64,000 nt of DNA from a bacterium (lineage in GTDB: Bacteria > SZUA-182 > DTGQ01). Positions within the stretch are counted from its first letter, which is position 1. Each line of letters starts with the position of its first letter. The stretch covers positions 1 to 64,000 of the forward strand of contig JAILZY010000010.1 of assembly GCA_023512255.1 (NCBI GenBank). The letters are read 5' to 3'. Of the stretch, positions 36,505 to 44,675 are shown piece after piece. The notes under the pieces are model-generated. The model was not told where the DNA came from, did not search any database, and saw only the letters and a list, made by a program, of their open reading frames with translations. The position numbers and the translations under genes are program-made.

Positions 36505-36630
36505 ATGGCAAGCTCATTAATTAATATGGCAGGTATTATTTCCGCAGAGCAGGTTATTTTCTTGGTAATGATGATCAGCCTTTCCTTTATCCTAGTTAAA
36601 CGAAGAAAATTCCCCGTACTGATCAAGTAG
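36505..36630 (+). CDS. 41-residue single-span membrane protein
   Basis: Begins MASSLINMAGIIS after the strong ribosome site GAAGGAGGA. Residues about 10-33 form one hydrophobic helix, followed by KRRK. It is the first gene behind a sigma54 promoter and lies 340 bp before the giant Cys-rich protein. The open frame reaches 36421 from a TTG, but that is too close to the expected transcript start. No family is recognised. It could be an anchor or accessory subunit of the surface system. Confidence 0.65.
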   Translation: MASSLINMAGIISAEQVIFLVMMISLSFILVKRRKFPVLIK

Positions 36631-36755
36631 GCTTAGGCCAGTTTTTTTCTAGGTATATGAGTGTAGATTGATTTGCGTAGTTTATTAGGCAAACCCAAAG
36701 ACACACAGAATACAGAATGAGGAGGAGGGGAGAGTTTGGGGGATTTCAAAAAATT

Positions 36756-36828
36756 CCCTCTTTCCTTAAAGAGGGATCGAGAGGCAAAGCTTGAAAAAAA
36801 GCCTCTCGATCCCTTCTCCAAAAGAAGG
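36756..36828. repeat. Cluster of three hairpins before the giant gene
   Basis: Successive hairpins: CCCTCTTT/AAAGAGGG (36756-36775), a 13-bp stem GGGATCGAGAGGC/GCCTCTCGATCCC (36773-36785 with 36801-36813), and CCTTCT/AGAAGG (36812-36828). They share bases, so alternative folds are possible. This may be a repeat element, a partial terminator or an mRNA-processing site between the 41-residue gene and the giant gene. Confidence 0.6.
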
Positions 36829-36973
36829 TTTTAAGAGAAGATCTTCTGGCGAAGGAGGTGAGCTTATAGAGGGGAGAGAGAGTAAAAATTTTTCATAGTA
36901 GTAGCAAGAGGTTAGGTTTGTGAGGTCAAAGAGCAAAGAATTTTTTTCAGATCAGAAAGGAGTGCTAAGAATC

Positions 36974-39900
36974 ATGTCTAAGGTAAAAGACAACTGGTGG
37001 GCCAAGTTAGTAAGCTCATCCTGTCTTGTGCTCTTTACCATAATAGCCCTTAGTGTTGGGTGTATGGGGATTTGGGTTAGCAAGACAGAGGCAGGAGGGG
37101 TAAACCTTTCGCTGAGTGGACAGGCGATTTATCCTCAGCCCGTGGATCAGGAAGTGCCGGAAATTTACGGGACCAAGGTCGTCTGGATGCAGCAGGGGAA
37201 TGATTATTATTACAAAGTATTCCTTGGCGATCTTGAGACCGGCACCAGCAGGCAGCTTGGGAGCAGCCCGGCTGCGGAAAAGTATCCGGCCATCTGGGAG
37301 AATAAGGTTATCTGGATGGATTATCGAAGCATCATGGATGATCCAACAGTAGAAAACAAATATGCATACATTTTCAAATACTATGATATGTATGGATATG
37401 ACCTGGAGAAAAATCAGGAATTTCCCATTTGTACCAATCCAGAATGGCAGGGATATGGAGATATCCAGAAGGATCGGGTTGTGTATGCTGATATGCGTAC
37501 CGGCAGCCCGGATATCTTCCTCTATGACCTGAGAAGCAGTCAGGAATACGCCATATGTATTCATCCCGCCTGGCAGGGAAATCCGGTCATTTATGATAAT
37601 TATGTCATCTGGATGGACGAGCGCTCAGGCAATTATGATATCTACGGCCTTGATCTAGCGACCGGTAAGGAATTTCCCATTTGCACCGCGGCTGATAACC
37701 AGGCTTATCCAGCTATCAGCGGCACAAAAGTGGTCTGGCAAGACAAAAGAAGTGGCAACGACGATATCTACCTCTATGATCTGGCCACAAAACAGGAAAT
37801 CGCTATCTGTACCCATCCAGGAAAGCAGCAGGTGCCTGATATTTGCGGCAATATCATTGTCTGGCAGGATGACCGTAATGGGAATTGGGACATCTATGGT
37901 TATGATCTGACTACCTATCAGGAATTTCAGATTACTAACCAGAGCGGCGATGAGACCTTCCCTGCCATATCTGGTGATCGGATCGTCTGGGTGGATTCAA
38001 GGAGCGGCCACAAAAATATTTATGCGGCTACTTTGCCGTCTGGCTTTGCTCCACAAGCCAATAATCAGGTCAGAAATCGGGAGTCAATCACTGCTGCTAG
38101 CTCACTGGGTGACTCTATCACGGCCATGTCATTTGCTGCTAGCTCACTGGCTAGCTCTATCGCCACCACGATTGCTCCGAATATCGAGATCTTAATACCC
38201 GAATTAATACCTGAAATCACCATACCCGCGATCACCTCTCCCATCATCGAAGTGCCAAAAACCGGCCCCTCAATTATAGGCTACGAAAATAGCGGTTGTA
38301 AAAAAGAGATTACCTCTACCACCATCCGCGCTCCTGAGGAAGAGAAATTTACCTATAAGTATCAAGACAATATCCTTTATCTTTTTCATGAGAACGCCTC
38401 TTACAATTGCTGTATTGAGGAAATCGCCATCACTATGGAGGTGGTAGGAAATATCATCAATATTTATGAAGATGAAAGGCTTGAGGGAGGCGGCTGTCGA
38501 TGTCTCTGCACCTATGATATAACCACTAAGATCGGCTGTCTTGAGCCTGGCACCTATGAGGTGAAATTCTTCAACAAGCAAACCGGCAAATTGCTCGGCG
38601 TGATCAAAGAGGTGGTTATTCCCCCGATTCCCTGTCTTCTTTCTGCCGCCGCACCGGTACAAAAATGCTGTCCACTTCCCTGCACCGATCCCATAAACCG
38701 CTGCTGTCCGTATGCCTCTGCTGTGCCAGAGCAAAGATGTGTGGTCTGTCCGGTGCCTTGGTGGCCATGTCCATGCAGCTATTTCGATGATATGGAGCAA
38801 GATACTTGGACATTCAGCCGAGGGATCAGCTCTTCTTCGTCCATCTCTACGCCGCTGCCACCTCCCCCAATTCAAGAGATTGATTATTCAACTGCCCAAT
38901 ACGTTTCACCGAAAAGATCAATCTGGGCCTATGTAGCCAGCTATCTTGAGACCGCGACCGATGCCAGTATTACTGGAGCAGGATACCGCACCCTTGGGGA
39001 AGGAGCAGAGCTTGCTACCGCTTCCAGCACCTCAGCATCCCTAGCGGCAGCAGCCAATGCCAGGGTAAGTGCTTCTCGGTCGTTTGAGCTTTGCGGCTGT
39101 GAGAATCTCAAGCTGAAGCTTTCTTACCAGATCCGCTACTCCATAAGCAAAATTAATCAATATCTCTATCGCCGCGTCGCGGTTGAGGTGATGGCTTATG
39201 ATGCTGCTGGCAATCAGATGGGCAAGCGCACCTATGTCCTGTTTAGGAATCCTATCCAGGTATTGAGTCAGGAAGATATTGATATTGTGCTCCCTGCTCA
39301 GTCTGCATGGCAGACCCTGGCAAGATCCCTCCAAAAAGATATACCGATCAAATGGTGTGAGGCGAGAAAACTTCAGGTAATTTTAAAAGCCGAAGGATAT
39401 TTCCCTGCTGGTCAGGGTGACTTTGTAGAAACATTCTGGGATGATCTGGCCATTGAGGGGCAAAACTGTAATATCATCCTGCCGTGCTGTCCGCTGGCTC
39501 AGGCTGAGGTTGGGGCGGCAGATGCCCTGTGGTGTCGGCCCTGTCCTGTGGCTACGACGACAGCAGCCAGCCAGGCTCTGTGGTGCTGGCCCTGCCCGGT
39601 GGCTTCTGTTGATGCGGCAAGTGCAGATGCTCTGTGGTGTCGGCCATGTCCCTATGAGATTCATATGCCAGATGGGACGATTAGGCGTTGCTGTCCTGTG
39701 GCTACGACGACAGCAGCCAACCAGGCTCTGTGGTGCTGGCCCTGCCCGATAGCGACTGGTGTTGAGGTCAATGTTCAGAGCTGGTGTTGTCCGCTGGCTA
39801 AGGCCGAGGTAGATACCCAGGTTTTGTGGTGTCGGCCCTGTCCTGTGGCCACTCAGCTTGATAATAACCTGATTCGCTGGTGCTGTCCGCTGGCCAAGGC

Positions 39901-42900
39901 TGAGGTGGATAGTCAGTCTTTGTGGTGCTGGCCCTGTCCGTATGTAGTGGAAAAGGATGGTCAGCTTACCCGCTGGTGTTGTCCTGTGGCTCAAAATGTA
40001 GACACGCAACTTTGGTGCAGGCCATGTCCTTATCCCAAGGCTACTGATAAGGAGCTTAATATATACTGCTGTCCTGTGGCTACGGCGACGGCGGCTGGCC
40101 AGGCAATGTGGTGTCGGCCTTGTCCTTTGGCTTCAGATGTAGCAGATGAGGCACTCAAGCTTTGGTGCTGTCCGCTGGCTCAGGCTGAGGTTGGGGCGGC
40201 AGATGCCCTGTGGTGTCGGCCATGCCCTGTGGCTACGACGACGGCAGCCGGCCAGGCTCTGTGGTGCTGGCCCTGCCCGGTGGCTTCTGTTGATGCGGCA
40301 AGCGCAGATGCTCTGTGGTGTCGGCCATGTCCGGTTCCGATAACTCCGCTGCCTGACAATTGCCTAATTGGAACGGTTAAAGAAATTCAACATCATGTCT
40401 CGGTCGGACGATCTGATCTAAAGGTAGTGGATGAATCGGGAAATATTAGGGAGATATCTGTACCGCTTACCCAGGCCGAAAATCTCAAGGTTGGCGATAA
40501 GGTTAAAGTTTGCATTGAGACGGATAAAAATGGCGAGATTATTTCAATCACCATTGAAAAGTACGATCCTAACGCACAGGTAGTGCCTCCAGCTCAGATT
40601 TGCTGTCCGCTGGCTCAGGCTGAGGTTGGGGCGGCAGATGCTCTGTGGTGTCGGCCATGCCCGATAGCTTCTGTTGATGCGGCGAGCGCAGATGCCCTGT
40701 GGTGTCGGCCATGCCCTGTGGCTACGACGACGGCAGCCGGCCAGGCTCTGTGGTGCTGGCCTTGCCCGATAGCTTCTGTTGATGCGGCGAGTGCAGATGC
40801 CCTGTGGTGTCGGCCATGTCCCTATGAGATTCATATGCCAGATGGGACGATTAGGCGCTGCTGCCCTGTGGCTACGGCGACGGCAGCCAACCAGGCTCTG
40901 TGGTGCCGGCCTTGTCCTGTGGCTTATGTTGATGCGGCGAGCGCAGATGCCCTGTGGTGTCGGCCCTGTCCTGTGGCTACGACGACGGCAGATGGCCAGG
41001 CCCTGTGGTGTCGGCCCTGTCCTGTGGCCACTCAGCTTGATAATAACCTGATTCGCTGGTGCTGTCCGCTGGCCAAGGCTGAGGTGGATAGTCAGTCTTT
41101 GTGGTGCTGGCCCTGTCCGTATGTAGTGGAAAAGGATGGTCAGCTTACCCGCTGGTGTTGTCCTGTGGCTCAAAATGTAGACACGCAACTTTGGTGCAGG
41201 CCATGTCCTTATCCCAAGGCTACTGATAAGGAGCTTAATATATACTGCTGTCCTGTGGCTACGGCGACGGCGGCTGGCCAGGCAATGTGGTGTCGGCCTT
41301 GTCCTTTGGCTTCAGATGTAGCAGATGAGGCACTCAAGCTTTGGTGCTGTCCGCTGGCTCAGGCTGAGGTTGGGGCGGCAGATGCTCTGTGGTGTCGGCC
41401 CTGTCCTGTGGCTACGACGACGGCAGCCGGCCAGGCTCTGTGGTGCTGGCCCTGCCCGATAGCTTCTGTTGATGCGGCAAGTACAGATGCCCTGTGGTGT
41501 CCGCCCTGCCCGGTGGCTACGACTACGGCAGCCGGCCAGGCTCTGTGGTGTCGGCCCTGCCCGGTGGCTTCTGTTGATGCGGCGAGCGCAGATGCCCTGT
41601 GGTGTCGGCCCTGCCCTGTGGCTACGACGACGGCAGCCGGCCAGGCTCTGTGGTGCCAGCCAGGAGTAGTTACCGAATGTTTAGAGGAAACCTCAGGAGC
41701 CTTGGACATTGAAGGCGCTCAGGCAGATGTGGGTGATGAGGTCAAGATCAAGATTCGGATTCAGAATGCGCCCGGTGTGGTATCTTCCTTCGGCTTTGAG
41801 GTTATCTACAGGTCGGATATTTTAGAGTATCAAGGCTTTGAGCGCGGAAATCTCGTACTTTCCTTCCCCATGATTGATGTTAGCCCAAGCGGCCCAGACA
41901 GGCTCAAGGTGGGAGGATTATCAGCGAATCCTATACCGCAGGGAGCAAGTGGTTCGGTTGTGGTGCTAAAATTCAAGGTCATAGGTGGTGTGAAAGATGA
42001 ATGTTATCCCTTGAGTCTGGAAAATCTGGTAGATGATCTAGTCAAATTCTCCAAAACTGGCGGCTGTCTATGCATCAAGGATACTGTACCACCTCAGATT
42101 ACCTGCCCGGGAGATAGGGTTATCGGCCAGATAAATAGCGATGGTACGCCTGCTGACGATCCTGAGGTAGTTGCCTTCCTCGCTGAGGCCAAAGCATGGG
42201 ATGCAGTTGATGGTGAGGTTGCGGTTTCAGCCACCTTCCAATTTGATCAGACCAGTGGAGTTACCAGCACTAGTGAGCCTGTCCCTGGAGCTGAAATAAT
42301 TATAGATGCAGACGATCAAGCCAAGATATTTTCTGGCAATCCTCTTATCCTTCCTCCTGGCCAGACCACAGTAATCTTTACCGCTAGAGACAAAGCTGGC
42401 AACAGCTCTTCCTGCACAGCTACGATCACCATTCAGCCAATGGTATGCGAGGAGGATGAGTCCGGGCAGCTCGATATTAAAGGCACGGAAGGCAGGATAG
42501 GAGAGGAAGTGAAGATTCCGATTCGGATTCAGAATGCGCCCGGTGCCATCTCTGCTCTTGGCTTTGAGGTAAGCTACAAACCCTCTGTCCTTGAGTATGT
42601 TGGGTTTGAGCGAGGAAGCCTGGCGGCCTCTTTCTCTGTCTTCGATGTCAACCCAATTGCCTCTGGCAGGCTCATTGTAGGTGGATACTCCACCCGAGGT
42701 ATCCCGCAGGGAGCAAGCGGCGATCTGCTTATCCTGAAGTTTAAGGTTAAGGATGGTATGGAAGGTGGATGCTATCCCTTGAAGCTGGATGGGCTGACGG
42801 ATGATGTGGTTAACTTTACAGCCAGCCCGGGTTGCTTCTGTATCAAGAGCTGCAACGGCGATCAAAATGGAGATGGAGTTATTACTCCTGCTGATGCGCT

Positions 42901-43099
42901 CATAGTGTTCAAGTGTTACCTTGGATCAGGACCTTGCGGCGATTGCGCTGATGTTGATGGCAACGGCAGTGTTACTCCGGCTGATGCCCTGTGTCTGTTC
43001 AAGAAATACCTGGGTCAGCCTTCTTGTCTGGATAACCTTATTAAGCTTAATGCTCAAAATAAGGGAACCTTTGCCGTAAGTGGAAAATCAGACGCCTAA
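36974..43099 (+). CDS. Giant secreted protein: TolB-like propeller, WCxPC/CCP arrays, two cohesin-like domains, dockerin
   Basis: 2041 residues from ATG 36974 (AGAAAGGAG upstream; a GTG at 36920 is also open). Signal segment to about 38. TolB-like propeller about 45-355 (repeated VWMDERSGNYDIYGLDL-type blades), an Ig-like segment about 430-555, a first Cys-rich patch and a carbohydrate-binding-like beta domain about 605-830. Array 1 spans 836-1124 with 11 WCxPCP and 7 CCP motifs; an OB-like insert follows to about 1205; array 2 spans 1209-1563 with 15 WCxPCP and 6 CCP. Then cohesin-like domain 1 (about 1573-1700), a HYR/Ig-like domain, cohesin-like domain 2 (1826-1959) and a dockerin with two DxNxDG-type calcium loops (1961-2017). 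WCxPC resembles the thioredoxin active site, but no thioredoxin fold is seen. Function unknown; a surface scaffold is inferred. Confidence 0.9.
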   Translation: MSKVKDNWWAKLVSSSCLVLFTIIALSVGCMGIWVSKTEAGGVNLSLSGQAIYPQPVDQEVPEIYGTKVVWMQQGNDYYYKVFLGDLETGTSRQLGSSPAAEKYPAIWENKVIWMDYRSIMDDPTVENKYAYIFKYYDMYGYDLEKNQEFPICTNPEWQGYGDIQKDRVVYADMRTGSPDIFLYDLRSSQEYAICIHPAWQGNPVIYDNYVIWMDERSGNYDIYGLDLATGKEFPICTAADNQAYPAISGTKVVWQDKRSGNDDIYLYDLATKQEIAICTHPGKQQVPDICGNIIVWQDDRNGNWDIYGYDLTTYQEFQITNQSGDETFPAISGDRIVWVDSRSGHKNIYAATLPSGFAPQANNQVRNRESITAASSLGDSITAMSFAASSLASSIATTIAPNIEILIPELIPEITIPAITSPIIEVPKTGPSIIGYENSGCKKEITSTTIRAPEEEKFTYKYQDNILYLFHENASYNCCIEEIAITMEVVGNIINIYEDERLEGGGCRCLCTYDITTKIGCLEPGTYEVKFFNKQTGKLLGVIKEVVIPPIPCLLSAAAPVQKCCPLPCTDPINRCCPYASAVPEQRCVVCPVPWWPCPCSYFDDMEQDTWTFSRGISSSSSISTPLPPPPIQEIDYSTAQYVSPKRSIWAYVASYLETATDASITGAGYRTLGEGAELATASSTSASLAAAANARVSASRSFELCGCENLKLKLSYQIRYSISKINQYLYRRVAVEVMAYDAAGNQMGKRTYVLFRNPIQVLSQEDIDIVLPAQSAWQTLARSLQKDIPIKWCEARKLQVILKAEGYFPAGQGDFVETFWDDLAIEGQNCNIILPCCPLAQAEVGAADALWCRPCPVATTTAASQALWCWPCPVASVDAASADALWCRPCPYEIHMPDGTIRRCCPVATTTAANQALWCWPCPIATGVEVNVQSWCCPLAKAEVDTQVLWCRPCPVATQLDNNLIRWCCPLAKAEVDSQSLWCWPCPYVVEKDGQLTRWCCPVAQNVDTQLWCRPCPYPKATDKELNIYCCPVATATAAGQAMWCRPCPLASDVADEALKLWCCPLAQAEVGAADALWCRPCPVATTTAAGQALWCWPCPVASVDAASADALWCRPCPVPITPLPDNCLIGTVKEIQHHVSVGRSDLKVVDESGNIREISVPLTQAENLKVGDKVKVCIETDKNGEIISITIEKYDPNAQVVPPAQICCPLAQAEVGAADALWCRPCPIASVDAASADALWCRPCPVATTTAAGQALWCWPCPIASVDAASADALWCRPCPYEIHMPDGTIRRCCPVATATAANQALWCRPCPVAYVDAASADALWCRPCPVATTTADGQALWCRPCPVATQLDNNLIRWCCPLAKAEVDSQSLWCWPCPYVVEKDGQLTRWCCPVAQNVDTQLWCRPCPYPKATDKELNIYCCPVATATAAGQAMWCRPCPLASDVADEALKLWCCPLAQAEVGAADALWCRPCPVATTTAAGQALWCWPCPIASVDAASTDALWCPPCPVATTTAAGQALWCRPCPVASVDAASADALWCRPCPVATTTAAGQALWCQPGVVTECLEETSGALDIEGAQADVGDEVKIKIRIQNAPGVVSSFGFEVIYRSDILEYQGFERGNLVLSFPMIDVSPSGPDRLKVGGLSANPIPQGASGSVVVLKFKVIGGVKDECYPLSLENLVDDLVKFSKTGGCLCIKDTVPPQITCPGDRVIGQINSDGTPADDPEVVAFLAEAKAWDAVDGEVAVSATFQFDQTSGVTSTSEPVPGAEIIIDADDQAKIFSGNPLILPPGQTTVIFTARDKAGNSSSCTATITIQPMVCEEDESGQLDIKGTEGRIGEEVKIPIRIQNAPGAISALGFEVSYKPSVLEYVGFERGSLAASFSVFDVNPIASGRLIVGGYSTRGIPQGASGDLLILKFKVKDGMEGGCYPLKLDGLTDDVVNFTASPGCFCIKSCNGDQNGDGVITPADALIVFKCYLGSGPCGDCADVDGNGSVTPADALCLFKKYLGQPSCLDNLIKLNAQNKGTFAVSGKSDA
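39483..40345 (+). repeat. Coding repeat array 1 (16-18-residue units)
   Basis: About 17 units of 48-54 bp, each encoding WC(R/W)PCP or CCP followed by a short Ala/Val/Thr/Asp stretch such as VATTTAAGQAL or VASVDAASADAL. The units are so alike at DNA level that recent unequal recombination or gene conversion is likely. Confidence 0.93.
40600..41661 (+). repeat. Coding repeat array 2
   Basis: About 21 units of the same type as array 1, separated from it by a unique OB-like segment (40346-40596). The last unit is degenerate (WCQPG). The block 41004-41384 reads by eye as identical to 39825-40205 in array 1, an offset of 1179 bp. Confidence 0.93.
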
Positions 43100-43130
43100 A
43101 GATTACTATTAGCTCTGAAGATCAGACAGC

Positions 43131-43168
43131 GAGAGGGCGATCCCAACAGGGGCCGCCCTCTCTTTTTT
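43131..43168 (+). terminator. Rho-independent terminator of the giant gene
   Basis: Perfect 9-bp stem GAGAGGGCG / CGCCCTCTC followed directly by TTTTTT, about 30 bp after the stop codon. Confidence 0.9.
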
Positions 43169-43312
43169 CCCCATCCACAAATTATAAAATCCATGCTCCA
43201 TATTTTGACAAAAAAAGATACTTATGATAAATTTTAGCGGTAAATTTTCAAAATCTATAATTAACAACATCAACCAATTAATTACTTTTCCAAAGAGGAA
43301 GATAGAATCGGT

Positions 43313-43717
43313 ATGATCATCCAGACAGAGGTATCTTGGCAAAATTTTGATTTACCCTCTCTTCTGCAAAGGTTCGAGCAGAAGGAGAGCTATCTGACGG
43401 GAAGTATCATTATCCATCGGGGGAAGGTAAAATCTCCGGGCAAGAAAGTAACTCATCTCTCTTCGGTCATGCTGAAAGAGCGGCTTGAGGGATCTGGCCA
43501 ACAAGAATTAGCCAAAATCGCAGATGAGGCCGCGGCGAAATTTCCTCACCTTCAGCAGATTTATATCAACCATAGATTGGGAGAGGCCAAAGTGGGCGAT
43601 GATATTCTCCTGCTTATTGTTTCGGCTGCGGACCGCAGAAGCGCTTTTTCCGCTGCCCAATGGATAGTCGATGAAATAAAGAAAGAAAAGATCATTACCT
43701 TGACCGAGATAGCCTGA
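43313..43717 (+). CDS. MoaE-like protein (molybdopterin synthase large-subunit family)
   Basis: 134 residues resembling the MoaE fold: GSIIIHRGKV, IYINHRLGEAKVGDDILLL and the AF-A helix RSAFSAAQWIVDEIKKEK. In MoaE the C-terminus PFWKRE supplies a catalytic lysine; here it reads IITLTEIA, so that lysine is missing while the preceding DEIK lysine remains. No MoaD or other molybdopterin gene is nearby. It may be a divergent or non-catalytic relative. It starts a likely run with the receiver gene 22 bp downstream. Confidence 0.65.
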   Translation: MIIQTEVSWQNFDLPSLLQRFEQKESYLTGSIIIHRGKVKSPGKKVTHLSSVMLKERLEGSGQQELAKIADEAAAKFPHLQQIYINHRLGEAKVGDDILLLIVSAADRRSAFSAAQWIVDEIKKEKIITLTEIA

Positions 43718-43739
43718 AAAAGCGTGGAGAGATGAAGAC

Positions 43740-44675
43740 ATGGAACAGAAAAGGGACTGTCCCAAAACCAAAATACTCATGGTGGATGATGAGCCTACGA
43801 TTGTAAGCATCTACCAGCACTTATACCAAGAAAATCTGTTCCCTTGGTTTGATTCGAGAATCACCGTATCAACAGCTAATTCAGGAGATCGGGCTTTAGA
43901 TCTTCTTCAGAGAGAGCGGTTTGATTTACTGGTTACTGATTTTAACCATCCCGGGCCAAGCGGCATCGAGTTTATCGGTGCAGTCAAAAAGATATGCCCT
44001 GAGCTACCCATTATTGTCTGCTCTGGACTAAACAGCGTAGGCGCTCGGATTAAAGAGTTATTCTCTGCCGGGGTGAAGGATTTTCTCTCAAAGCCTTTTC
44101 ATATCTCCGAGCTTAGTCAGGCAATTTACCGCGTTCTAATCGAGGATAAGACAGGCTCATTCTATATAAGGCAATGTATGGCTAGCCTCTGCGGTCATAT
44201 CTCTTTTCTGCTGGCACCGAAGGCTAAATTGGAATGGGGTCTGATACGGCTCAGCAGACAGCCGGATTCGCTCAAGATTGAAGATTGTAGTGAGGCGCTG
44301 ATACTGGGGTATAAAATTTCACCTCCGCCATATTTGGCTAAGGCGGCGGAAGTTATCGGCGATTTTCCCCTAGAGCGGTTTATTTCAGCAACCCTAGAGT
44401 GTATTCAAAGGCAAGATGTGGTAGCTTTGGATTTTCCCCCTGTTCAGATCGTTAACAAAGATGACCATCAGGCCATAACAACCATGAATCTTTCTACCTT
44501 GGCTTGCATTCCCCCTCCTCCTCAATTATCAAAGATAGATTGCATTCATCTTTTCCCTCACTCTTTTGATTGTTCGCTGCCGGCGAACTGGAGCAATATT
44601 CTGAAAGGGGTAAAAAAAGAGCTCTCTTCCTACTTTCACCCTATTTATGGCCTCACTTATGGCCTCAGCGCATAA
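43740..44675 (+). CDS. Response regulator with receiver domain and unknown C-terminal domain
   Basis: 311 residues. The N-terminal receiver (about 10-135) has VDDEPT, phospho-acceptor Asp in LLVTDFNHPGPSG, Ser in IVCSGLNS and Lys in FLSKPFH. The C-terminal 170 residues match no output domain I recognise: no HTH, GGDEF or HD motif, though the end is Cys/Pro-containing and alpha/beta in character. The next gene starts inside its end, which suggests coupling to the sulfatase-TPR protein. No histidine kinase lies nearby. Confidence 0.85.
   Translation: MEQKRDCPKTKILMVDDEPTIVSIYQHLYQENLFPWFDSRITVSTANSGDRALDLLQRERFDLLVTDFNHPGPSGIEFIGAVKKICPELPIIVCSGLNSVGARIKELFSAGVKDFLSKPFHISELSQAIYRVLIEDKTGSFYIRQCMASLCGHISFLLAPKAKLEWGLIRLSRQPDSLKIEDCSEALILGYKISPPPYLAKAAEVIGDFPLERFISATLECIQRQDVVALDFPPVQIVNKDDHQAITTMNLSTLACIPPPPQLSKIDCIHLFPHSFDCSLPANWSNILKGVKKELSSYFHPIYGLTYGLSA

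Noticed and set aside
39483-41661. CRISPR-like appearance of the tandem arrays
   Set aside because: Units are coding, nearly contiguous and similar throughout; there are no unique spacers of constant length and no cas genes.
39483-41661. Thioredoxin domains
   Set aside because: Only the WCxPC motif is shared; units of 16-18 residues cannot hold a thioredoxin fold.
39383-41709. Long open frames on the minus strand across the WCxPC arrays (39383-40009, 40544-41188, 41359-41709)
   Set aside because: They arise from the repetitive codon composition of the giant gene, have no ribosome sites and encode repeated HRTGPTPQ-type nonsense.
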